64,000 bases of DNA, taken from NCBI RefSeq assembly GCF_021190915.1, contig NZ_JAIOAP010000012.1:170662-234661 (forward strand), written 5' to 3'. The position numbers and the translations under genes were made by a program. Below the pieces are notes generated by a model, which saw only the letters and a list, made by a program, of their open reading frames with translations, made no database searches and had not been told where the DNA came from. This stretch comes from Cohnella silvisoli. Its GTDB lineage: Bacteria; Bacillota; Bacilli; Paenibacillales; Paenibacillaceae. Shown piece by piece: positions 53,003 through 61,776 of the stretch (positions are counted from its first letter, which is position 1; each line of letters opens with the position of its first letter).

Positions 53003-53071
53003 GGCTTACAGCCTTTCCAGACGTTGGGGCAGGGTTTACCCTGTCCCGCGAAAATAGAAAGGCTGCAAGCC
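53003..53071. repeat. Nested inverted repeat
   Basis: Outer arms GGCTTACAGCCTTTC and GAAAGGCTGCAAGCC match at 14 of 15 positions; an inner palindrome GGGGCAGGGT/ACCCTGTCCC lies within. No T-run follows, so it is not a simple terminator. It may belong to a mobile-element end. Confidence 0.65.
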
Positions 53072-53203
53072 ACTCTTGTGGGGGAATTAACTTGTGGTCA
53101 AGACGTTTGTATGGGCATGAGGTTAAGACTAGGTTCTTCATGCTACCGTGAGGCGGGAGTTTGTAATTTTATTGTTAAGTCTCCATGCTCAATGACGCAA
53201 TAG
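53060..53203 (+). mobile_element. Possible C-terminal remnant of an IS200/IS605-type TnpB
   Basis: The plus-strand frame encodes LVGELTCGQDVCMGMR and then SSCYREAGV before a stop at about 53203. The VG-x-CG-x-DV ... EAG spacing recalls the poorly conserved tail seen in some Firmicute TnpB proteins. The catalytic RuvC part is absent, so at best this is an element's right end. The call is tentative. Confidence 0.28.
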
Positions 53204-53251
53204 GGTAAAAGAAAACCACATGCTGTTACGCTCACATGTGGTAAAGGTAAA

Positions 53252-53911
53252 TCAGAGAAATTCTATCTTCGAAAACTTTAGTCCAGTCAGATTATTTTCT
53301 TTGTAGACCTGAACAAATTTTTCTGAGCAGAATAGCGATGCTCCCAGCTCTTCGGTCATGAAAAGGTCATCTCCATTCCATGTTTCCCTTGCAAAATAAA
53401 TCGGAGCAGAGGGATCTAAATAACTTAAATTAGGCGTAATAAATTTTTTATATCCGCACGCATCACAAAAGTCGAGGAGTTCAATTTCTGATCTTTCATG
53501 TAGACTAATTCCCACATTGGCAAACAATCTGTAGTACTGCGGAACACTGTCTGAAATTAAGTTTATTTTGCAGCCTTTCTTTTTTAATGTCTGTAGGGCA
53601 TCAAGACTTAATTCGTCATGTAGCATAATATTTATATGCCCAGCAGATATACCCTTTATTTCGTTGTTTTGCAAAAGTTCAAGAGCTTCACTTTTAATAA
53701 GTTTGTGATAAATAACATCAGCAAAATCGGCAAAGTTGTCATTGACCAAGGCAACAGTTATATCGGAATTTTTATCCAACAGTTTTTCTTTTCGCCAATT
53801 TCTCCCGCATACGGAACAATCGATCATTACCTTAGGGTAGTCGCCAATAATAATACCGTAAGCCCACTCCCCTTTTTTGCGATTGTCACTGCTAATCTCA
53901 TAGAAAGTCAT
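53252..53911 (-). CDS. Double-CXXCG motif protein, probable immunity protein to the RHS toxin
   Basis: A 219-residue cytoplasmic protein without signal or membrane segments. It has two Cys-x2-Cys-Gly knuckles, CSVCG at 32-36 and CDACG at 149-153, likely a shared zinc site. Start MTFYEISSDNRKKGEWAYG and the knuckle spacing fit the double-CXXCG (Gmx_para_CXXCG) family known from Myxococcus and polymorphic toxin loci. The gene begins 14 bp after the RHS toxin stop with AGGTGAG before the ATG. Family members are found next to DUF2380-type toxin domains, which is the domain ending the upstream protein. Immunity function is inferred from family and position. Confidence 0.82.
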   Translation of the reverse strand: MTFYEISSDNRKKGEWAYGIIIGDYPKVMIDCSVCGRNWRKEKLLDKNSDITVALVNDNFADFADVIYHKLIKSEALELLQNNEIKGISAGHINIMLHDELSLDALQTLKKKGCKINLISDSVPQYYRLFANVGISLHERSEIELLDFCDACGYKKFITPNLSYLDPSAPIYFARETWNGDDLFMTEELGASLFCSEKFVQVYKENNLTGLKFSKIEFL

Positions 53912-53925
53912 GTTCTCACCTAGCC

Positions 53926-56900
53926 TTAATAGTTTACTTCAAATTTATATTTAGATCCCAAAGATCTTCCAAAACTTAAAACATCATCTGCTGTTGCATT
54001 TTGATTTCTAGCGATAAACGTTTCCCATTCTTTGGTATATTGATTACTCCAACTACCATGTTCTTTCTTTGCAACCCAAGTACCAAATCTCGGATCATGC
54101 ACATTTATGCCTCTGTCATTAAAGAAATCACTAAACTTCCCTGCTTGAGGTAAAATATGATGTGCTTCTGGTTTAATCATATCACTTGGTGGTGATCCTC
54201 TAAAAATTCTTAAGTTGAAGTTGAAATTTCCAGAATTAAATACTCTATATTTTGATGCGTCAAATAATGCATCAGCGAAATTGGATCTTCCTAAAGACAA
54301 AAACCCCATTACTGCTAAAGCCTTATCTTCCAGTGAAGCATTCGGATCTTCTAACGTTTTTTGGTCTTGTTTTAAGAAATAATAATTTACATATGCCGCT
54401 GTTCCTAACGCATCCTTGACTTCGTTCCATGCTGTTGTTATGCCGTTGCTAAATGAGTTCCATCCTTCAACTAAAGAATCACCAACGTCGTTTACCGTTT
54501 CTTTTGTCGCTTTCCATGCTCTTTGACAAACGCTCTTGCCCAACCAGCTTGTAAAACAGTGCCCACTTGGATCTGTATAGATTAGAGGATTATTAACTAC
54601 ATATGTGTAGAGATTTAAGGTTAAAGGATTATTAATCTGCCCCTCATAAGTATCCTCATTAATAAACCGGCCTACGCTTGGATCATACCATCTAGCTCTT
54701 AAATATTGGAGATTTGTCGTAGAATCCCAATATTCGCCGGAATATAGAAATGGATTGGATACTGTTTCCTGTTTGCTAATTGGTTTCCCCCACAAATCAT
54801 ACGTATAGCTGTTCAGTACTTGACCATTCGCATCTTGAAGCGATACTACATCACCATGACTATTACGGACATAATAGGCTTTGTTTCCATTCGCATCGAC
54901 CCGATATTCCAAACCATTGCCGCGAATATAAGCCGCAACCTTCGATACCGTACCGTCAGGATTGACTTTGCCTTCCGCAATAATATCGCTGCCGCTGTAA
55001 TAATATCGAGTAGTATTACCTCCTTGTGTACGCTCTACCATGAGGCCGTCTCCGTTATATTTGTACGTAACTGGAGTACTGTTCTCCACTGTCACACTCG
55101 TAAGTTGATTCCATCGATCGTACTCGTAACCCGTTGGCGTAAGTTGTTGTACTTGATCCGATTCAAGCGTACTGCGGTTGCCTTGCTGATCGTACGTATA
55201 CGACTCGTTGTTCGGACTCGCTGTTTCAACCCGATTCAACGCATCGTACGTATAGTCTCTAACCGTCCCGTTTTGGGTGATCATTGTAATATTTTTATTG
55301 CCATCATACGCATAGCGTTCGACCGCGGATGTTAAATCCGGATTCGTATGCGTTAATGCTGTTAATTGAAGCCCTTTATACTGATACGCGGATACTACAC
55401 CGTTCCCGCGCGTTTCCTGCTTTAATGAGCCGTTGGCGTAATACTGATATTGTACATCTGCGCCCAGATTGATAAATTGCAACCTATTATCCGTATCATA
55501 GTCATAAGTGGCAGAGTCGTTGAAAGGACCGACCAAGGTATCTATGTTGCCTCTTGGATCATACGTGTAGCTTAACACTTTATTGTCGGGGTAAGTCACT
55601 TTCTCGAGCTGTCTCGTGTCCGGATGATAGTCAAACTTTGTCAATCCGGTGACGTCTTGCATCGTCAGGCGCAGACCATCGTGTGAATACGTAAATGAGC
55701 TCGTTTGTTCGCCATTGCTTTGGGATTCAAGTTGGCTGCGACTATTGTAACTATAAGTAAGTTCATTGCCTTTCCGATCAATTCTCTTCTTCAAATTGTT
55801 ATTCGCATCGTAATAATACTTTTCGAGCGGTTGACTGGTTTTCTGCTGGGCAATGAGTCGTCCTAATTCATCATATTGCTTGGTTGTCACGCTCTGGTTT
55901 GGATTTGTGATCGTTAACAAATTCCCTAACAGGTCGTATTGATAACTCGTTTGCTCATTCAATGCATTCGTAACCTTTGTCAAACGTCCTACAAAATCGT
56001 ACGTATATTGTGTTAGGTTGTTTTTCGCATCCTTATGTGTAAGCAGACCACCAAGGTAGTTATACGTCATTTCCTCCACTTGGCTAGTCGTATTAATTGC
56101 AGGATTAGTGCTATCTACTTCTGTCGTTACCGTCTGAATCGGATTGCCTAGTATGTCCGCTTTGGTAGTGACCCGATTGCCGAGTGGATCTGTAACGTTC
56201 TTCGTCAGCGCAATGACATTAACCTCTTCTGTCGATTGATCTTGGTTTGGCGATGTTGTAATGACTTTTTCTCCCCATGCTTGGGGAGCATAGCTAACCG
56301 TTGTTTTGTTCCCTTCGGCATCTTCAGCCCCGATATTTCTACCATAGGTGTCATAAAAATATTTGATTTTTGCGGTATAGTTGCCATTAAAAAAGATGCC
56401 TTGTTGCATCAGACGACCAAGCGAATCGTAACGACTTTCTGTCCGAGCCCCTTCTTCGTTAGTTTGCGTTACTTTATTGTTTGTATCGTCATAAACCACA
56501 GATGTTGTCGAATTATCCGGATTAGTGACGAGCTTTACCCTGCCCAGCTTATCATATTGATAAATAGTCGCATTCGTTTTTCCATCGATAAACTTCGTCA
56601 TCTGACCTGTCAATGCATTATACTCGGCTTGAACATTAACGGAAAATGGCGTATTGTCCGCATCCTTACCCGACACTTGCTCACTCGTTAAGTAAGCACT
56701 GTTATATTGCGTGCTATACGCAAATTGTTGGACCGTTTCATTTGTGGCATCTTTTTTAGTCGTAATTTTCTGCACGTTGCCATAGCTGTCGTAATCGTAA
56801 TCTTTCATGCTCAAAAGCGAGCCCGTACCGTTTGTTTCCCGAACTTGAATAACGTCAGGATCGCCGGATGCTGTCTTCGTCACTTGGGTGAATAGCGTAC

Positions 56901-59334
56901 GGCTACTATCAATTGGTTGTGAAATCGTTTGAATCAGATGCGTGTTCGGATAATAGGTGTACTGTATTGTAACACCCTGTTTATCCGTTTGCGTAAGCAC
57001 GTTCCCTGCATTATCGAACGTTTGGCTTGTCGTTTCTGTTCTGTTTTCGTTCGTTTGCGTGTTTTTGTATAGCGTTGACGACTGAATCGGAGTCGTAATT
57101 TTACGACTGCGATCAAACGAATTCGAGATCGTCGTTTCCAGTCCGCTTTTGGTTTGTTTGACAGTTGTGTTATAAAAAACCGTCGGATTGTTCGCGTCAA
57201 TGTAATCCTTGTCATATTGATACGTGACTTGGGATAATCCGTCATTAATCGTGGTGGAGAAGGCATAATCCGTATTGTATGAGCTGCCGGCATCGCCATT
57301 ATACGTATAGTTCAAACGATTATACGGGGTATACGTTACCGCTTGCGTATCCGGGTTCGTCGTTAGGATACGGTCTTCCGTCCATAGAACGCGATGCACT
57401 TGATTGACGGCAGTCGCACTTTGCAATCTCGTCGTAGGAAGATCTTCATACTTAATATGTGATTCCGCTCCGGATGGATGAAACACTGTCTTTAGCAAGG
57501 AGTAGCCATTAAATATACCTTCGTTGACATTCGTATTAATGACATTGTATCTCGTGTCGGTCACTTGATTATATTCGTAACGCGTCACTCGACTTTCAGG
57601 ATCCGTAACCCGATCCAGGATCTCAACCGTGTTTCCTCCGTTTTGTACGGCTACTTTCGTGTACGTGATCGTGCGATTGCCGGAGGTGAGTATCACATTA
57701 GACGTCGTATATTGAATGGAAATCGTATTGCCTACAGGGTCATTAATGCTAGTTAAAAGATTACGACCATAGGCAGCCACATTCTGGTACCCAAAGTCAA
57801 TAAAATTGTTATATTTATCCGTCATCTTGATGATTTGACCGGCGCTATTAAAATATTGTTTTACACCATCGATGTTGCTTAAAACGTATGAATAAGATTG
57901 GTTCGTCTGATTCACGGAAATGGTGCCGCTTTGCGTTGTAAACGTTAAATCATTCCACTGGTATCCTTTTAGCTGATTCCCGCTAATTTCATATTGTCCG
58001 CCATTGCCTAAGTTGATATATTGCCCATCCAAGATATAAGGAATATTCCAACTCCAGCCCTTGCCGATCGGGAAATTCAGATCATTATATGTTTTTGTGG
58101 TGGTTTGATAGGGATACCAATGGCCTTCTGTGGGTATTGAGCGAATTGATGCCGTCGAGCCTGCATCCACATAGTAGCGATAATAGGTATACGAGGTACT
58201 ATTCGTACCGCTTATAGTATCACCCAAATATAATGTACTACTTCCTGCAATAGCATCAATTTGTTGCTTAACTGCTGTCGCTTCAGCCAAAGTATCGTAC
58301 AAACCAAAGGAATATTCATCATGAACTTGCTGGTTTGTAAACTGCTCACCGACGCTATCCACGTAAACGCTATTGAAGATATACCGATAAATATCTCGTT
58401 TCTGCACGTTGTTCGTACACGCCGACCAAGCGCTTGTATACATCGGTTTCTGACTCTCAACCTGAGCGGCCAAAGCCAATGCATCGTCATATTTCAAACT
58501 TGTTTGCGTAAGGTTCCAATCGTCGGTTCCAATAATCTCGTTGTTCATGATAACACCGCTGCATGTTGCATAATCACGTGTATGTGACATGCTGAAAACA
58601 GGTGCAAACAAAAGTGCGTACTTCTTGGCATTACCCGAGAAAAAGACACCGTTTTTATAGAGATCGTTATAATAACTTATACTTTGCTCGTAATACTGTG
58701 CTACTCCCGAATTATAGTTACGACTTAACGCAAACGAAAGTCCATTCCGACCGGGAAGAACAAAATCGGTCGAACCTAACGACAAGCTGCCATCCAACGT
58801 CGATACCGACTGTCCCATACTGCCAACCGAGTACGGTGCTTGGTCCAGCTTCAATTTCAAATTTTTTAAAGTTTCATCGCTTACCGGAGACACCGGCTGG
58901 GATGAAGCAGAGTTAACTATCTCATTGTCAGACTCGGTTGTGGATGAGCTATCCAACTCATTGCCGACGCCATATCGAACATGCGGTTGAGCATTCGTGA
59001 TTTTGCTCGCGCTTTTAGAGCGATTGACGTGCTTTTTCGCCTTTCCAAGTGCCTTGTCGAGTGGAATTGATTGTTCCTCTTGCTTAAGTAGGATTATATT
59101 GACTTCATCCGCGGTATAGCCTTGATCCAACAACCGCTGTACGTCTTTTTCTGAGATACCAAAAGACTCGGAAAGTTTTTTCCGTTTGCTTTTTGCTTCC
59201 TTTTTCGCTGTGTCCTGCTGTTCTGTGCCTTCTGACTTCTTCGCTTGTACCAGATTTTCCGGTACTATGCCAAATATAAGAGAGACGAGCAGTAAGTAAA
59301 TTGTTAATTTATATAATCTCATTTTTATACGCAT
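53926..59334 (-). CDS. WapA/RHS-type secreted toxin with C-terminal HH (DUF2380-like) toxin domain
   Basis: An 1802-residue exported protein. Signal peptide 1-31; a charged region with the repeat-like helix KDVQRLLDQGYTADEVNIILLKQE (about 63-90); an N-terminal beta domain with SLSLGSTDFVLPGRNGLSF (about 180); then more than twenty YD repeats (about 590-1540) forming the RHS shell. The RHS core ends at LQYLRARWYDPSVGRFINEDTYEG (about 1550) and NPLIYTDPSGH (about 1585). The variable tail (about 1590-1802) contains EAHHILPQAGKFSDFFNDRGINVHD with the HH pair at about 1725, resembling DUF2380/TIGR02269 predicted nuclease-like domains. It probably acts by contact or secretion against competing cells. 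Confidence 0.92.
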   Translation of the reverse strand: MRIKMRLYKLTIYLLLVSLIFGIVPENLVQAKKSEGTEQQDTAKKEAKSKRKKLSESFGISEKDVQRLLDQGYTADEVNIILLKQEEQSIPLDKALGKAKKHVNRSKSASKITNAQPHVRYGVGNELDSSSTTESDNEIVNSASSQPVSPVSDETLKNLKLKLDQAPYSVGSMGQSVSTLDGSLSLGSTDFVLPGRNGLSFALSRNYNSGVAQYYEQSISYYNDLYKNGVFFSGNAKKYALLFAPVFSMSHTRDYATCSGVIMNNEIIGTDDWNLTQTSLKYDDALALAAQVESQKPMYTSAWSACTNNVQKRDIYRYIFNSVYVDSVGEQFTNQQVHDEYSFGLYDTLAEATAVKQQIDAIAGSSTLYLGDTISGTNSTSYTYYRYYVDAGSTASIRSIPTEGHWYPYQTTTKTYNDLNFPIGKGWSWNIPYILDGQYINLGNGGQYEISGNQLKGYQWNDLTFTTQSGTISVNQTNQSYSYVLSNIDGVKQYFNSAGQIIKMTDKYNNFIDFGYQNVAAYGRNLLTSINDPVGNTISIQYTTSNVILTSGNRTITYTKVAVQNGGNTVEILDRVTDPESRVTRYEYNQVTDTRYNVINTNVNEGIFNGYSLLKTVFHPSGAESHIKYEDLPTTRLQSATAVNQVHRVLWTEDRILTTNPDTQAVTYTPYNRLNYTYNGDAGSSYNTDYAFSTTINDGLSQVTYQYDKDYIDANNPTVFYNTTVKQTKSGLETTISNSFDRSRKITTPIQSSTLYKNTQTNENRTETTSQTFDNAGNVLTQTDKQGVTIQYTYYPNTHLIQTISQPIDSSRTLFTQVTKTASGDPDVIQVRETNGTGSLLSMKDYDYDSYGNVQKITTKKDATNETVQQFAYSTQYNSAYLTSEQVSGKDADNTPFSVNVQAEYNALTGQMTKFIDGKTNATIYQYDKLGRVKLVTNPDNSTTSVVYDDTNNKVTQTNEEGARTESRYDSLGRLMQQGIFFNGNYTAKIKYFYDTYGRNIGAEDAEGNKTTVSYAPQAWGEKVITTSPNQDQSTEEVNVIALTKNVTDPLGNRVTTKADILGNPIQTVTTEVDSTNPAINTTSQVEEMTYNYLGGLLTHKDAKNNLTQYTYDFVGRLTKVTNALNEQTSYQYDLLGNLLTITNPNQSVTTKQYDELGRLIAQQKTSQPLEKYYYDANNNLKKRIDRKGNELTYSYNSRSQLESQSNGEQTSSFTYSHDGLRLTMQDVTGLTKFDYHPDTRQLEKVTYPDNKVLSYTYDPRGNIDTLVGPFNDSATYDYDTDNRLQFINLGADVQYQYYANGSLKQETRGNGVVSAYQYKGLQLTALTHTNPDLTSAVERYAYDGNKNITMITQNGTVRDYTYDALNRVETASPNNESYTYDQQGNRSTLESDQVQQLTPTGYEYDRWNQLTSVTVENSTPVTYKYNGDGLMVERTQGGNTTRYYYSGSDIIAEGKVNPDGTVSKVAAYIRGNGLEYRVDANGNKAYYVRNSHGDVVSLQDANGQVLNSYTYDLWGKPISKQETVSNPFLYSGEYWDSTTNLQYLRARWYDPSVGRFINEDTYEGQINNPLTLNLYTYVVNNPLIYTDPSGHCFTSWLGKSVCQRAWKATKETVNDVGDSLVEGWNSFSNGITTAWNEVKDALGTAAYVNYYFLKQDQKTLEDPNASLEDKALAVMGFLSLGRSNFADALFDASKYRVFNSGNFNFNLRIFRGSPPSDMIKPEAHHILPQAGKFSDFFNDRGINVHDPRFGTWVAKKEHGSWSNQYTKEWETFIARNQNATADDVLSFGRSLGSKYKFEVNY

Positions 59335-59379
59335 CGGTTATCCTCCTGGGACTTCTTTAATACTGACAAGTAACAATTA

Positions 59380-61746
59380 TTAATAAGGATAGAACGGAAT
59401 GGCATTATACGGTTGACCATTAATCATTAAAGGAATGGAGCCTGGAAGATTCCCAACCCCGTCTGTTGTAACCGTAATTTGGCTTGGTAATGTATTCACC
59501 GTAAATACTTTAAGCGTATAAGCAACTCCAGGATTCAAACCCGTAAAATAAAATACAGTTGAAGATGTAGAATATGGCGTTTCAGATGAGCCGTTATTGC
59601 TTTTGGTCAAAGAATAAATTGTGGGATCTGAAACCGGAGACCAAGTGACTTTAATCGTATTTGCTGTAACAAACGTAGCTGTGAAACCTTGAGGACCAGC
59701 AGATTTGGCTGTAAGTTGATTGACGATTGGCGAGAACGTAACGTTGTTCGCATCAAATTGGTCTATGGCTTTAATTTGAACCGAATACTGTTGGTTAGGA
59801 TTTAAGCCAGTAATCGGTGTGCTAGTCGTAGAAACCGTAGCTTTGAGCTGACCGTCAATAAGCACTTTATATTGATCAGCATCACTCACTCCGCTCCATG
59901 AAACGGAGAAACCGTTCGCTGCCACATTCGAAATGGTCGGAGTACCTGGCGTACCAAAAGGTGGTTTCGTCGTCATAGAAACCGTATTGGAATAAGAGCC
60001 TGATGATGTGTCGTTAGGATCTACCGCTTTGACTTGTATGTAATAAGTCGAACTCGGCGATAAACCAGTAAGTGTGTAGTTGTTTACATCGCCAAGCGTA
60101 GCTGCCAGTTCGCCATTTTTAATAATTTTGTATGAAGATACGCCGTTTACTCTGGACCAAGTAAAGTAAATCGAAGTTCGAGCAGGTGTATACGAATTAG
60201 AAAGAGTTGGTGCCTCCGGTGTGAGTGTAAACGACGCACCTGTAACAGGAACAGTGCCGCCACTATAATAAAACGTATACTTAGGTGTGTATGTACCTAA
60301 ATCCCAGCTAGATGTGCTCGTACATGAAAGAGAAACTGTTGAGCCTGCTGAAGTAGTCGTTGTAATCGTTTTTGAACATACCCTCGATTTAGGACCATCG
60401 ACGCCGATATCAACCTTCGTATAGGAGGGTTTATTCGAGGGGGCAGTGGTTGACACTGTAAAAGAATTTCCTCTAACGATGGCGCTAATACTAACTTCGC
60501 TATCTCCTGGCGTTTGAGGTTCCGAGTTATCGCTGGAATTTAGTTGGAAAGCCGGAATGGCTGAGTCGATGAGACCAAGCGTGCGAGCCAAATTAACCAG
60601 TCCATGACCATACTCATGTGTGGGACCGAGCGGTGTTGCCTGATCATATAAACTGTTCATAATTGTCAAAGCATTCTCGCTTCGATGTTGCGACCAGACA
60701 ACAGCAGCGGCTCCGGTAACATAAGGGGCAGCCATTGATGTTCCAGAGAGAGAGGTGTAGCCGCCATCTTTATACGTACTGAGGATGTTAACCCCAGGTG
60801 CGACAATATCTAACTGATCCCCGGTACTCGATAAATTGGCACGCTGATTGCTTTCCGTTGTTGCGCCAACGGAAACGACTTCCGGATATAATGCCGGATA
60901 TGTTTCCGTTTCCGTCCCCGAGCCTAAGTTGCCTGCGGCGGCAATCAGTAGGATCCCAGCTTGTTGCGCTTGAGAAATCACTTGATGCAACGCTTGGCTA
61001 TCTGCAGTTCCCGAGAAACTCATAGAGATAATATTCATATTGTTATCAATTGCCCATTCAATTCCTTGAATAACTTGGGCGTAAGTCCCATTTCCTGCGT
61101 CATTCAATACTTTAACGCCATACAAATCTACTTTCGGAGCAATACCGACAACGCCAATGGTATTTTGTTGCGCTGCAATAATACCCGCAACGTGTGTCCC
61201 ATGACCGTTATTGTCTGTATAGTTTGTTGAAGATGTATCAAAACTGACCCCGCCTTTAATAACCAGGTCCGGATGAGAGGAAATACCTGTATCCAGTACC
61301 GCGACTTTAATCCCCTCCCCTTGAAGATCACCCTCTTGCTGCAGATTAGCGCCTACTGCGACATTGCCCCATGGAAGAATTTCTATAGAATTTGATGTCT
61401 GCCCGCTTGCTTCCGTGCTCTCGCTTATCTGAATCGTTTGAATCGATATCTTTTCGTTTTTTTCTACAAAGGTGACATTTGGATCTTTGGACAATTCGCT
61501 AATTTCCGCTGCATCCAAGTCCATCATGATCGTATTTTGAGTATTAAACTTCTTTTTTTGTTGATGCTTGATCTTTTTACTTTTTTTCAAGTGCTCTTGA
61601 GAATCAATACCTTTCTTAAACCCGACTAAATACTCCGTTGTCGTTTCTGTTTTTGCTTGCACTGATAAAGTTAGCGGAAATAAAAGAGAAACAATACATA
61701 GAAAGATAATGAATGAGCTTGCCCATCTTTGTTTATTTTTTGTCAT
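59380..61746 (-). CDS. Secreted S8 (subtilisin-like) protease with C-terminal fibronectin type III domains
   Basis: A 788-residue exported protease. Signal peptide 1-31, inhibitor_I9-like propeptide (about 35-105, TEYLVGFKKGIDSQEHLKKS), and peptidase domain (about 125-400) with Asp in AVLDTGISSHPD (about 150), His in NGHGTHVAG (about 183) and Ser in SGTSMAAPYV (about 335). A spacer with a disulfide-type Cys pair (about 420-510) is followed by three FN3 modules (about 510-775). It lies 45 bp before the RHS toxin gene and 30 bp after the FN3/CBM protein gene, all on one strand. Processing of the large neighbours is plausible but unproven. Confidence 0.93.
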   Translation of the reverse strand: MTKNKQRWASSFIIFLCIVSLLFPLTLSVQAKTETTTEYLVGFKKGIDSQEHLKKSKKIKHQQKKKFNTQNTIMMDLDAAEISELSKDPNVTFVEKNEKISIQTIQISESTEASGQTSNSIEILPWGNVAVGANLQQEGDLQGEGIKVAVLDTGISSHPDLVIKGGVSFDTSSTNYTDNNGHGTHVAGIIAAQQNTIGVVGIAPKVDLYGVKVLNDAGNGTYAQVIQGIEWAIDNNMNIISMSFSGTADSQALHQVISQAQQAGILLIAAAGNLGSGTETETYPALYPEVVSVGATTESNQRANLSSTGDQLDIVAPGVNILSTYKDGGYTSLSGTSMAAPYVTGAAAVVWSQHRSENALTIMNSLYDQATPLGPTHEYGHGLVNLARTLGLIDSAIPAFQLNSSDNSEPQTPGDSEVSISAIVRGNSFTVSTTAPSNKPSYTKVDIGVDGPKSRVCSKTITTTTSAGSTVSLSCTSTSSWDLGTYTPKYTFYYSGGTVPVTGASFTLTPEAPTLSNSYTPARTSIYFTWSRVNGVSSYKIIKNGELAATLGDVNNYTLTGLSPSSTYYIQVKAVDPNDTSSGSYSNTVSMTTKPPFGTPGTPTISNVAANGFSVSWSGVSDADQYKVLIDGQLKATVSTTSTPITGLNPNQQYSVQIKAIDQFDANNVTFSPIVNQLTAKSAGPQGFTATFVTANTIKVTWSPVSDPTIYSLTKSNNGSSETPYSTSSTVFYFTGLNPGVAYTLKVFTVNTLPSQITVTTDGVGNLPGSIPLMINGQPYNAIPFYPY

Positions 61747-61776
61747 TTTTTAGCCTCCAGCTATACGACGTTTAGA

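Larger units (their letters stand above)
52183..53251 (+). other. Decayed intergenic region
   Basis: About 1.07 kb without an intact gene between the broken ppsR and the immunity gene. Short open stretches on the plus strand (about 52480-52640 and 52720-52873) look protein-like but lack starts and are cut by stops. A terminator, an inverted repeat and a possible transposon-protein tail in it are listed separately. On the minus strand a frame from 52273 (MENHDESYGDLAAKAAARL) runs in the wrong frame into ppsR, suggesting a fusion point near 52180. Confidence 0.6.

Noticed and set aside
53003..53071. Reading the nested inverted repeat as a terminator
   Set aside because: No T-run follows on either strand and the adjacent gene end already has its own terminator at 52885-52908.
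52876..53203. Overlapping minus-strand frames (65 and 77 codons) and an 82-codon plus frame
   Set aside because: They arise around the inverted repeat, have no ribosome sites and no recognisable protein on the minus strand; only the plus-strand tail was kept, as a tentative mobile-element remnant.
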